Notes: generated by a model not told the origin, from the letters alone. Shown: positions 1-7,166, numbered from the stretch's first letter. The stretch: 7,357 nt of DNA from Bacteroidales bacterium (GCA_029210905.1 JARGGF010000198.1:1-7357); one strand, 5' to 3'. Made by a program: numbers and translations.

Positions 1-293
1 AGATGGGGGTTAAAATAGTAATGACAACCCTTTCAGAACTTGGCGTATACATTAGCGATAATGGCTCCTATCATCAAATACCAGCTGTTATCCGCGATAT
101 TGCTGATGTATCTGGTGCAGGTGATACTGTAATCAGTACGGCCAGTTTATGCCTTGCAGCCAATCTTTCTCCTAAACAAATAGCCTGGTTTTCAAATATT
201 TCTGGTGGTCTGGTTTGCGAAAAAGTAGGCGTGGTTCCTATTGATAAAGAATTACTTATTGCTGAATGCATTGAACTGCGAAAGACCCTGTAA
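1..293 (+). CDS. PfkB/ribokinase-family sugar kinase, RfaE1-like (3' end only)
   Basis: This is the C-terminal part, about 96 codons, of a carbohydrate kinase whose start lies left of the window; the frame is open at the left edge and ends at TAA 291-293. The Met codon at position 3 is probably internal, because the residues after it (GVKIVMTTLSELGVYI) match the core strand of PfkB kinases that precedes the active site. The diagnostic PfkB second signature is present as DVSGAGDT, visible residues 35-42, in which the second Asp (41) is the expected catalytic base and GAGD forms the anion hole. The following segment SGGLVCEKVGVVPI resembles the end of the kinase domain of RfaE/HldE heptose-7-phosphate kinases, so a role in ADP-heptose/LPS precursor synthesis is plausible. 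Substrate cannot be fixed from this fragment. There is no adenylyltransferase domain after it, so it is not a full HldE fusion. It converges on the ATPase gene with 16 bases between stops and no visible terminator. Confidence 0.88.
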   Translation, partial: MGVKIVMTTLSELGVYISDNGSYHQIPAVIRDIADVSGAGDTVISTASLCLAANLSPKQIAWFSNISGGLVCEKVGVVPIDKELLIAECIELRKTL

Positions 294-309
294 TCATGAG
301 AAAGGCAGC

Positions 310-1608
310 CTAATACAACAAAGAATTTACGGCATAGAGGGGAATATTAAGAAAATTATCAGATTGTATAAAGTTTCTAGGGGATAGGCGATACATTAAT
401 TTTGGTTTATATTTATCAGCGTAACTTCTCAGGCTCTTGATGCTCCGATCCAAACCACTTTTAACCTCTATTGGATAAATACTTTCTTCCCTTTGAATAA
501 TAAAATCAACTTCGGCTTCGCTTTTAGACCTCCAATAGAAAAGCTTATCAAACCCTGAGGCAACTAACTCGGTTGAAACAAAATTTTCTGTAAACGCTCC
601 ATTGTATTCCGTAAATAAATCGGTAGGTTCTAAAATTATGCCCGAAGAAATATTTAGCATTGCACCAAGTAATCCAGTATCAAGCATATAAATTTTAAAT
701 TTCGAATAATCTGTATAACCAGAAAGTGGCAATTTAGGTACGCTTATATTGAATGCAATGTTTATTAAACCGGCTTTGCTAAGCCATTCAATAGTCTGTT
801 CATAACTACTGGCTCGTGAATTTGCGCGCACTTCAGCAAATTTGAACTTTTTATTTTCCTTGGCTAATTGATAGGGAATAGAACCCCATACTTCTGATGT
901 TTTTATTGCCTGATTTTTATCTGTATATTTTGAAAAGTCTCTTTTGTATGCTTCCAAAATTTCATTTTGGATTTCACGAACAGTTTCAATGTTCTTATGC
1001 TCAAGATAGTTTTGTAAAACTTCAGGCATCCCCCCAAGGAACATGTACATTTTCAAATGTCTAAGCAATTTATTGTGTATAGGCTCAGGAATTAGTTCTT
1101 TTTGTTTCTGGTTTAACAAATTTTCAACAATTATATGCTCACCCACGGCTAAAAGATATTCGGAAAAAGTCATTGGATAAAGTGTCATAAAATTTACTTT
1201 CCCAACAGGAAAGCTGATTTCTTTTCCAAAACTGACACCAAGTAGCGATCCTGCCGCAATAATATGATAATCAGGAGCTTGCTCACAAAAATATTTTAAA
1301 CTTGTTAATACTTGGGGCACAGTTTGTATTTCATCGAAAAATAATAAAGTATCAATTGATGAAATTTTCCGTCCAAAATATAAACTAATGTTTTCAATTA
1401 TTTTTTGGGGCGATAAGTCTTTTTTGAATAGAAGAGCTAGATCTGGGCTTTGTTCAAAATTAAGGTATATAAAATTTTCATATTCGTTTTTTCCAAACTG
1501 ATTCACCAGAAAAGTTTTACCTACTTGCCTCGCACCTTGCAACAATAAAGGTTTCCTTCTGTTACCGTGCTTCCATGATAATAAATTATTGTATAAGAAC
1601 CGTTCCAT
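310..1608 (-). CDS. AAA+ ATPase with DUF4143 / PD-(D/E)XK-like C-terminus
   Basis: A complete 432-residue protein of the widespread, poorly characterised prokaryotic family annotated as AAA_14 plus DUF4143 (COG1373-type). Residues 1-~200 form the ATPase: Walker A GARQVGKT at 25-32, Walker B LLFFDEIQ at 88-95 with Asp92-Glu93, and a sensor-1-like strand IIAAGSLLG near 116-124. The middle (~210-350) is the helical DUF4143 region. Near the C-terminus WRSKSEAEVDFII and PIEVKSG supply Asp368, Glu381 and Lys383 in a D-x12-E-x-K arrangement, the pattern of PD-(D/E)XK nuclease folds. No signal peptide or membrane segment is evident, so it is probably cytoplasmic. The start ATG (1606-1608) gives the N-terminus MERFLYNNLLSWK, usual for the family, and has no Shine-Dalgarno, as is normal in Bacteroidota. 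The gene stands alone between aroK and the kinase gene and looks accessory. Its biological role is unknown; DNA binding or cleavage is only an inference. Confidence 0.93.
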   Translation of the reverse strand: MERFLYNNLLSWKHGNRRKPLLLQGARQVGKTFLVNQFGKNEYENFIYLNFEQSPDLALLFKKDLSPQKIIENISLYFGRKISSIDTLLFFDEIQTVPQVLTSLKYFCEQAPDYHIIAAGSLLGVSFGKEISFPVGKVNFMTLYPMTFSEYLLAVGEHIIVENLLNQKQKELIPEPIHNKLLRHLKMYMFLGGMPEVLQNYLEHKNIETVREIQNEILEAYKRDFSKYTDKNQAIKTSEVWGSIPYQLAKENKKFKFAEVRANSRASSYEQTIEWLSKAGLINIAFNISVPKLPLSGYTDYSKFKIYMLDTGLLGAMLNISSGIILEPTDLFTEYNGAFTENFVSTELVASGFDKLFYWRSKSEAEVDFIIQREESIYPIEVKSGLDRSIKSLRSYADKYKPKLMYRLSPRNFIQSDNFLNIPLYAVNSLLY

Positions 1609-1631
1609 TCATTATCTGCTAAAATGTGTTG

Positions 1632-1639
1632 CAAAGTAA
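1632..1639 (-). promoter_or_regulatory. Candidate -7 box for the ATPase gene
   Basis: On the minus strand this reads TTACTTTG, matching the Bacteroidota -7 consensus TAnnTTTG at seven of eight positions. It lies 23 bases upstream of the ATPase ATG, which implies a short leader. No good TTTG -33 element is seen at the usual spacing; that position is instead occupied by the gene-proximal copy of the tandem repeat (1652-1664). Assignment is by pattern only. Confidence 0.4.
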
Positions 1640-1651
1640 AGCAATTATCTC

Positions 1652-1729
1652 CGAAAAAGTGTAATTTCTCTCAGAAACATGTACGAAAAAATGTAATTTA
1701 CCTTAGAAAACAGGCACGAAAAAGTGTAA
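1652..1729. repeat. Three tandem 32-33 bp repeats upstream of the ATPase gene
   Basis: The core CGAAAAAGTGTAA occurs at 1652-1664 and, identically, at 1717-1729. A copy with one change (CGAAAAAATGTAA) is at 1684-1696. Start-to-start distances are 32 and 33 bases. The first two full units (1652-1683 and 1684-1716) match at 26 of 33 aligned positions with one gap, including the inner block TGTAATTT and AGAAA; the third copy diverges after the 13-base core. In the direction of the ATPase gene the core reads TTACACTTTTTCG. The spacing is close to three helical turns, so the cores would lie on the same DNA face, and the gene-proximal copy falls where a -33 element would sit. An operator for a regulator, possibly the ATPase itself, is a reasonable but untested reading. 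Confidence 0.75.
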
Positions 1730-1991
1730 CTGAATACTACATCACAGGATTCGTGAGGCATAGAGAGGGCCTATCTGCCAAGATTATATAGTGTGGTAAT
1801 TGCCCTGATACCAGTTTAGTTTTAGGTGTATAAAAGTTCGAGCAGATTTCGGACGTTTATTTTAATAAATTTACTGATATCTATTTAACCTTAAGATATT
1901 TAGACAAACAAACATCCGATGTCTACACTTGAAATCAATCTAAACAACCGACGATAGGAGATTCCTGGAGTGTCAAAACAGGGTTGACTAT

Positions 1992-2498
1992 CTAATCTAA
2001 ACCAAGCACTCTTGCAAGTTTATTCGCCGTAACATCTATTGCTGGCACAATACGTTTTGCTTGTTTATAAAAGAATTCTCTTTGAGAAAGCAGGTTTTGA
2101 AGGTAGGTTCTAAGTTCTGTATCAGTATTGAAATTCTTCAACAAGGGACGCTGTTCAGTAGCTCCTTGCAACCGACTGATTAGCAACCCAATATCAGCTT
2201 CGAGATAACAACTTAATCCGTGTTCGTTTATTTCCGAAATATTAGAGAAGAAGCAGGGAGCACCACCACCGGTTGAAATTACAACATTTTCGAGTAAAAA
2301 TGTTTCGCGAAGCGCAACTTGTTCAATTATTCGAAATTTATCTTCCCCTTCTTTTTCAAAAAAATCAGCTATCGACATCGAAAGCTTTGCTTCAATTAAA
2401 TCATCTAAATCGTGAAATTGAAAGGAGAGTTTGTTGGCTAGTTTTTTGCCCACTGTGCTTTTGCCACTTCCCATCATTCCAAGTAAATAGATACGCAT
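1992..2498 (-). CDS. aroK: Shikimate kinase
   Basis: Cytoplasmic kinase of 168 residues that transfers the ATP gamma-phosphate to the 3-hydroxyl of shikimate, the fifth step of the chorismate pathway to aromatic amino acids. All key elements are visible. The P-loop GMMGSGKS is at 7-14. DLDD at 30-33 provides the Mg/shikimate aspartates. Arg56 and Glu59 sit in FRIIE, the GGG loop is at 77-79, lid Arg117 is in EQRPLL, and Arg140 is in SQREFFY. Length is normal for the family (about 165-175). The ATG at 2496-2498 puts the P-loop at the expected distance from the N-terminus. It follows parC by only 6 bases, so translation is probably coupled and the gene co-transcribed with topoisomerase IV; no separate promoter is apparent. 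Downstream is the 383-base gap with no clear terminator. The link to topoisomerase IV looks positional, not functional. Confidence 0.97.
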   Translation of the reverse strand: MRIYLLGMMGSGKSTVGKKLANKLSFQFHDLDDLIEAKLSMSIADFFEKEGEDKFRIIEQVALRETFLLENVVISTGGGAPCFFSNISEINEHGLSCYLEADIGLLISRLQGATEQRPLLKNFNTDTELRTYLQNLLSQREFFYKQAKRIVPAIDVTANKLARVLGLD

Positions 2499-2504
2499 AG
2501 TTAA

Positions 2505-5156
2505 CTATAAATCAAGGCTTTGTTGGTTACCATCCTTGTCTGTTATTTCAAAAGGGATATCGTCGCCATTGTTTTCATCATCGAATTCTTCAGTCTCTAG
2601 CTCCTCTTCATCTCTTTCTATAAATTCAGGCTCTTCAATTTCTAATGGCTCAATAAATTCAATTTTACCAGTCTCAAAAGTGCTCAATCGTTTACCCTTG
2701 GCTTTAAATCCTTTAACGCCAATAAATTCATGCACATTAATTATTTCAACAGGGCGATCTTTATGTCGGCCCGTGAATTCAATTTTTAATTGAGGATAAG
2801 CGTCTTCTGATAAACAAATAAGTTGAGCGCCATCTTCTTCCGGAATAAACCATGAATTTTTATCAGATTCTTCCAGTTCAAATCGCTTTAAGAAATAAAA
2901 TTCTTTTTCAGGGTCGAAATAAACAGCCGAGTATGTTTTGCCATGCCTGAATTTTTCAATTTTCAGCAAGCCGTCTTCGTAATGATTGCTTAAATCATAA
3001 CTAGTCATTCTGTAATATCCAGCCTTAGTTATCATTACAATTTTATCTTCAGCTTTAAATTCGCCAAGCAATTCGCCACGATGATCGATATTTAATCGGA
3101 AAACATCCCAATCGAACCAGATTTTCTGTCCGGTTAGGGTAGAAACACCCTTTTCCTTAATGGTAATTTTATGTACCATGTGTTTGGTAAGGATATTTCC
3201 CATTGAATTACGCCCCTTTATTTCCAATTCGCTAAAATCAAGTTCCCACGAAAGTTTTTTGAGTCTGGGCCTGGGCTTCAGCATCACTTTAACCACTTCT
3301 GCTTCACCATTTGGGTTTGCTGAGAAATAGATTAGTCGTGAATTAGGATTTCCTTGAGTAGCAAAATATTCTTTATCCCTGGTAATACCTTTTACAGCAA
3401 ATCTTTTCATATAAGCGTAGCCAGTTTTGCCATCGCGGTATATGAGGTTATATATTGTACGGCTGTCATTTTTCATAAACACTGCCACATGGATTGCATT
3501 AGTGCCAATAAAAATTTTATCAGCTACTTTGGTAATCACATAAGACCCGTCTTTCCTGAAAATTATAATATCATCAATATCAGAACAATCCGAAACAAAT
3601 TCGTCTTTTTTCAAACTAGTTCCGGCAAAACCTTCCTCATAATTAACGTAGAGCTTTTCATTGGCAACTACAACTTTTGTAGCTTCAATTACATCGAAAC
3701 TTCTGATTTCTGTTTTTCTTTCTCTTCCTTTTCCATATTTCTTTTTGAGTGTTTCGAAATGATTAACGGTATAATCTACAATATTGGTAAGATTAAAGTT
3801 AACCTCTTTCATCTCATTTTCAACATTTTTAATGTATTCATCAGCTTTAAAAGCGTCGAATTTTGAGATCCTCTTTATTTTTATTTCAGTAAGTCTCACA
3901 ATGTCATCATGAACAACCACTCTTTTTAATAGCTTTTTAAATGGCTCCAGTCCTTTATCAATCGTTTGAATAATGTCATCCCAGGTTTCGCATTCCTCAA
4001 TCAGTAAATATATTTTATTTTCTATAAAAATCTTTTCCAGAGAAGATAAATGCCAGGCATCATCCAATTCAGAAAGGCGAATTTGAAGTTCTGTCTTTAA
4101 TAGGTTAAGTGTATTGTCAGTTGACAATCTTAAAAGCTCTGAAACACCTAGAAAAACAGGCTTATCTTCCTGAATTACAGTAGAGTTAGGAGAAATTGGA
4201 ACTTCACAATCTGTAAATGCATAAAGTGCATCTATCATTTTATCGGGGGAAGTACCTGGTACAAGGTGCACAACAATTTCTACATGCTCCGCAGTATTAT
4301 CATCAATTTTTCTGATTTTGATTTTTCCCTTGTCATTGGCTGCCAGAATAGAGTCAATAAGAGAACCTGTAGTTTTCCCGAATGGTATTTCTGTTATGAT
4401 CAGTGTTTTCTTGTCAGTACGTTCAATCTTAGCCCTAACTCTAACTTTTCCACCTCTTAGCCCATCATTATATTTCGAAAAATCAGCCATCCCAGCAGTG
4501 GGGAAGTCAGGAAGTAACTCAAATTCTTCTCCCCTCAGATAGGCAATTGAAGCATCAATTAATTCTATAAAATTATGGGGTAATATTTTTGAGGCCAACC
4601 CAACTGCAATGCCTTCAACGCCCTGCGCCAGTAAAAGTGGAAATTTTACAGGCAGATTAATCGGTTCCTTGTTACGGCCATCATAAGATAATTTCCAGAT
4701 AGTAGTTTTAGGATTAAAGACAACGTCCAATGCAAACTTGGATAGCCGGGCTTCAATATACCTTGGAGCTGCAGCACTATCACCGGTTAGAATATTCCCC
4801 CAGTTTCCCTGGGCATCAATCAGGATATCTTTTTGCCCCAGCTGCACTAAGGCGTCACCTATAGAAGCGTCACCATGAGGATGAAACTGCATGGTATGTC
4901 CAATAATGTTAGCTACTTTATTGTAGCGTCCATCATCAAGACGTTTCATGGAATGCAAAATTCTACGTTGAACTGGTTTTAGCCCGTCAAATACATGCGG
5001 TACAGCACGCTCCAATATTACATATGAGGCATAATCAAGAAACCAGTTTTTGTACATTCCCGAAATGTAATTCACATCATGCAGCTCCTTCTCGTTCTCC
5101 ACATTCGAAAGATCATCGTTGTTTATCTCCAGATTATCATTTGGATCCTCTATCAT
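2505..5156 (-). CDS. parC: DNA topoisomerase IV subunit A (ParC)
   Basis: Breakage-reunion subunit of topoisomerase IV, which with ParE unlinks daughter chromosomes. From the ATG it is 883 residues. Residues ~30-485 are the winged-helix/tower/coiled-coil core: YASYVILERAVPHVFDGLKP near 42-61, HPHGD at 92-96, and catalytic Tyr133 after Arg132 in AAAPRYIEARL. Residues ~490-830 are a divergent beta-pinwheel C-terminal domain. There is no GyrA box (QRRGGKG), which argues for ParC over GyrA; a different basic motif, VKGFKAKGKRLS, occurs at about 814-825. The last ~50 residues are strongly acidic (18 of 31 at 836-866). At the quinolone-site position equal to GyrA Ser83 there is Ala97, while Asp101 (GyrA Asp87) is kept. 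Start: minus-strand TAA-GTG-ATG at 5162-5154 leaves only GTG (5157-5159) or ATG (5154-5156); ATG is preferred, with a weak GGGA upstream. It lies downstream of parE and 6 bases ahead of aroK. Confidence 0.95.
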   Translation of the reverse strand: MIEDPNDNLEINNDDLSNVENEKELHDVNYISGMYKNWFLDYASYVILERAVPHVFDGLKPVQRRILHSMKRLDDGRYNKVANIIGHTMQFHPHGDASIGDALVQLGQKDILIDAQGNWGNILTGDSAAAPRYIEARLSKFALDVVFNPKTTIWKLSYDGRNKEPINLPVKFPLLLAQGVEGIAVGLASKILPHNFIELIDASIAYLRGEEFELLPDFPTAGMADFSKYNDGLRGGKVRVRAKIERTDKKTLIITEIPFGKTTGSLIDSILAANDKGKIKIRKIDDNTAEHVEIVVHLVPGTSPDKMIDALYAFTDCEVPISPNSTVIQEDKPVFLGVSELLRLSTDNTLNLLKTELQIRLSELDDAWHLSSLEKIFIENKIYLLIEECETWDDIIQTIDKGLEPFKKLLKRVVVHDDIVRLTEIKIKRISKFDAFKADEYIKNVENEMKEVNFNLTNIVDYTVNHFETLKKKYGKGRERKTEIRSFDVIEATKVVVANEKLYVNYEEGFAGTSLKKDEFVSDCSDIDDIIIFRKDGSYVITKVADKIFIGTNAIHVAVFMKNDSRTIYNLIYRDGKTGYAYMKRFAVKGITRDKEYFATQGNPNSRLIYFSANPNGEAEVVKVMLKPRPRLKKLSWELDFSELEIKGRNSMGNILTKHMVHKITIKEKGVSTLTGQKIWFDWDVFRLNIDHRGELLGEFKAEDKIVMITKAGYYRMTSYDLSNHYEDGLLKIEKFRHGKTYSAVYFDPEKEFYFLKRFELEESDKNSWFIPEEDGAQLICLSEDAYPQLKIEFTGRHKDRPVEIINVHEFIGVKGFKAKGKRLSTFETGKIEFIEPLEIEEPEFIERDEEELETEEFDDENNGDDIPFEITDKDGNQQSLDL

Positions 5157-5181
5157 CACTTATTCCCGTATTGATATTTTC

Positions 5182-5193
5182 AGGCAATAGCCT
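5182..5193 (-). other. Small hairpin in the parE-parC gap
   Basis: AGGC (5182-5185) and GCCT (5190-5193) form a perfect inverted repeat around a 4-base loop. In the minus-strand transcript three more flanking pairs, including one G-U, extend it to about 7 bp. It sits in the short gap between the parE stop and the parC start. On the transcribed strand the following bases (GAAAATATC) are not a T-run, so it is not a standard terminator. It may tune the parE/parC ratio or mRNA stability, or mean nothing. Confidence 0.35.
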
Positions 5194-5233
5194 AAATGTT
5201 TTATTTTATAATTTTCAAAAGCTCAAATAAATT

Positions 5234-7108
5234 CTAATCAACAATAATCGCACCTTCAGATTCAGCCACCTCCTCATCTACCATATCTTGCTCTATGCGT
5301 AAATTATCAATGATAAAATCCTGACGTTCAGGGGTATTCTTTCCCATATAAAAATCAAGCATGTCTTTTGTAGATTCATCCCTATTAAGTAAAACTGGCT
5401 CTAGTCTTATTTTCTCACCGATAAAATGTTTAAACTCATCAGGTGAAATTTCACCTAGACCTTTAAACCTTGTTATTTCAGGGTTTTTCCCAAGTTTGCT
5501 GATTGCAGCATGCTTTTCTTCATCAGAGTAGCAATAATAAGTATCCTTTTTATTTCTAACTCTAAACAAAGGAGTTTGTAAAATATGCAAGTGCTTCTTT
5601 TTAATCACTTCAGGAAAAAACTTAAGAAAAAAGGTGATTAACAACAAGCGGATATGCATTCCGTCAACATCGGCATCAGTTGCTATAATTATATTGTTGT
5701 ATCGCAGATTTTCAATCCCTTCCTCTATATTTAGTGCTGCCTGCAATAAGTTAAACTCCTCGTTTTCGTAAACAATTTTTTTAGTCAAACCATGCGTATT
5801 TAATGGTTTTCCTTTAAGGCTGAAAACAGCCTGGGTATTTACATTTCGTGATTTTGTAATAGATCCGCTGGCAGAATCTCCCTCAGTAATAAAAATGGAA
5901 GAACCAGTTCGGTCTTCGTGGTTTGAATTGTAATGTACACGGCAATCTCTGAGCTTTTTATTGTGTAAACTCACTTTTTTTGCCCTTTCACGCGCCAATT
6001 TCTGAATTCCGGATATTGCCTTTCTTTCCTTTTCCGAATCCTGAATTTTTCTAAGCAAAATCTGCGCTGTTTCCTGATTCATATGAAGGTACCTGTCCAG
6101 TTCCTTCGACATAAAATCCATGATAAAGTTACGCACAGAAGGTCCATCCGGGCCCATATTTTTTGAACCTAATTTTGTTTTAGTCTGAGATTCAAACACA
6201 GGTTCTTCAACTTTTACACTAATCGCAGCAATTATTGACGAACGAATATCAGAAACATCGAAATCCTTTTTGTAAAAATCACGAATGGTTTTTGCAACAG
6301 CTTCTCTAAATGCTAATAAATGCGTACCTCCCTGCGAGGTTTGCTGTCCATTAACAAAAGAATAATATTCTTCACCATATTGAGTTCCGTGCGTAATAGC
6401 AACTTCAATATCTTCGCCTTTCAAATGGATAATAGGATAGAGTCCTTCATTATCCATATTGTCATTTAAGAGATCGAGCAGTCCGTTTTTGGAATAAAAC
6501 TTTTCACCATTGAAATTAATTGTCAGGCCGGAATTAAGGTAGGTGTAATTCCTGAGCATTGTATCAACATAGGCTGAAAGATAGTGATACTCACCAAAAA
6601 CAGTATTATCAGGAATAAATGTAACCTCTGTACCGTTTACTTCATCTGATTTTACAACTGGAAACTCCTCAACTACCACTCCTTTAGAAAAATGAACTTC
6701 CTTTACCTCTCCTTCTCTGAATGATTTTGCCACAAACTTATGAGACAGTGCATTAACTGCTTTTATACCAACACCATTAAGCCCAACCGATTTTTTAAAT
6801 ACCTTGGAATCGTATTTGGCACCGGTGTTCATTTTCGATGTAACATCAATTAATTTTCCGAGAGGTATACCTCTTCCATAATCCCTAATCTGTACTTTAT
6901 GATTGGTTATATTTACATCTATTTTTTTTCCAAAGCCCATCATGTATTCATCGATGGAATTATCAAACACTTCCTTTAGAAGTATGTATATTCCATCATC
7001 CTGAGAAGAACCATCGCCCAGCTTTCCAATATACATACCAGGTCTGCGACGGATATGCTCCTTCCAATCAAGCGTTTTAATTGTATCTTCTGAATAATTT
7101 TCGACCAT
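5234..7108 (-). CDS. parE: DNA topoisomerase IV subunit B (ParE)
   Basis: ATP-driven subunit of topoisomerase IV, partner of the ParC encoded just downstream. From the ATG it has 624 residues, close to E. coli ParE (630) and well short of E. coli GyrB (804), which carries an extra insert. The GHKL ATPase domain comes first: Glu46 and Asn50 in KEVFDNSIDE, Asp76 in RDYGRGIP, and the glycine loop GLNGVG at 109-114. The transducer domain follows, with the QTK loop at 308-310 in ESQTKTK. The Toprim domain has Glu409 in FITEGDSASG and Asp478/480/482 in ATDADVDG, and the tail includes RFKGLGE. The longer reading from TTG at 7124-7126 is rejected, because that codon lies inside a perfect -7 promoter box and adds only six unconserved residues. 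The ATG at 7106-7108 gives MVENYSEDTIKTLDW. No strong Shine-Dalgarno is seen. It is probably the first gene of a parE-parC-aroK unit. Confidence 0.95.
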   Translation of the reverse strand: MVENYSEDTIKTLDWKEHIRRRPGMYIGKLGDGSSQDDGIYILLKEVFDNSIDEYMMGFGKKIDVNITNHKVQIRDYGRGIPLGKLIDVTSKMNTGAKYDSKVFKKSVGLNGVGIKAVNALSHKFVAKSFREGEVKEVHFSKGVVVEEFPVVKSDEVNGTEVTFIPDNTVFGEYHYLSAYVDTMLRNYTYLNSGLTINFNGEKFYSKNGLLDLLNDNMDNEGLYPIIHLKGEDIEVAITHGTQYGEEYYSFVNGQQTSQGGTHLLAFREAVAKTIRDFYKKDFDVSDIRSSIIAAISVKVEEPVFESQTKTKLGSKNMGPDGPSVRNFIMDFMSKELDRYLHMNQETAQILLRKIQDSEKERKAISGIQKLARERAKKVSLHNKKLRDCRVHYNSNHEDRTGSSIFITEGDSASGSITKSRNVNTQAVFSLKGKPLNTHGLTKKIVYENEEFNLLQAALNIEEGIENLRYNNIIIATDADVDGMHIRLLLITFFLKFFPEVIKKKHLHILQTPLFRVRNKKDTYYCYSDEEKHAAISKLGKNPEITRFKGLGEISPDEFKHFIGEKIRLEPVLLNRDESTKDMLDFYMGKNTPERQDFIIDNLRIEQDMVDEEVAESEGAIIVD

Positions 7109-7123
7109 TTGCTGAAATTTTTG

Positions 7124-7131
7124 CAAATATA
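7124..7131 (-). promoter_or_regulatory. Candidate -7 box of the parE-parC-aroK unit
   Basis: The minus strand reads TATATTTG, an exact fit to the Bacteroidota -7 consensus TAnnTTTG, 15 bases upstream of the parE ATG. Transcription would begin roughly at 7115-7119, giving a very short leader. The -33 region is T-rich (around 7150-7153) but shows no clean TTTG at the usual distance. The box overlaps the alternative TTG start codon and so helps decide the parE start. Confidence 0.5.
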
Positions 7132-7166
7132 TAACAATCCGTCAAATGAAAAATTTACGGTACTAA

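Larger units (their letters stand above)
1609..1991. other. Non-coding gap between aroK and the ATPase gene
   Basis: This 383-base stretch has no convincing open frame on either strand. The part next to the ATPase start (1609-1740) carries a candidate promoter and three tandem repeats, listed separately. The remainder (1741-1991) lies downstream of the aroK stop and is AT-rich. It contains a weak nested inverted repeat (arms 1844-1858/1910-1924 and 1877-1882/1894-1899) and a 5-bp hairpin GTCAA/TTGAC (1972-1976/1984-1988) just after the aroK stop. Neither has the GC-rich stem plus T-run of a standard intrinsic terminator. I recognise no RNA gene, riboswitch or insertion sequence end here. Confidence 0.7.

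Noticed and set aside
1652..1729. CRISPR array
   Set aside because: The repeats are back-to-back with no unique spacers of constant length, only about 2.5 copies are present, and there are no cas genes.
1757..1779. Imperfect hairpin GGCATAG / CTATCTGCC as a terminator
   Set aside because: A 7-bp stem with a 2-base bulge and no T-run on either strand; not a convincing terminator.
1937..2002. 9-base direct repeat AATCTAAAC (1937-1945 and 1994-2002)
   Set aside because: It could mimic a target-site duplication, but only 48 bases of non-element sequence lie between the copies and chance is likely in AT-rich DNA.
2273..2793. Plus-strand open frames opposite aroK and the end of parC, including a serine-rich one
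   Set aside because: The serine-rich reading is simply the reverse of the acidic ParC tail codons; both frames are antisense to firmly identified genes.
3354..3866. A 170-codon open frame on the plus strand inside parC
   Set aside because: It lies wholly antisense to the well-conserved parC coding region, has no recognisable domain, and is best explained as a shadow of parC codon use.
2505..7108. Gyrase (gyrB-gyrA) instead of topoisomerase IV
   Set aside because: The A subunit lacks a GyrA box, the B subunit is ParE-sized, and the adjacent E-C arrangement fits Bacteroidota parE-parC better.
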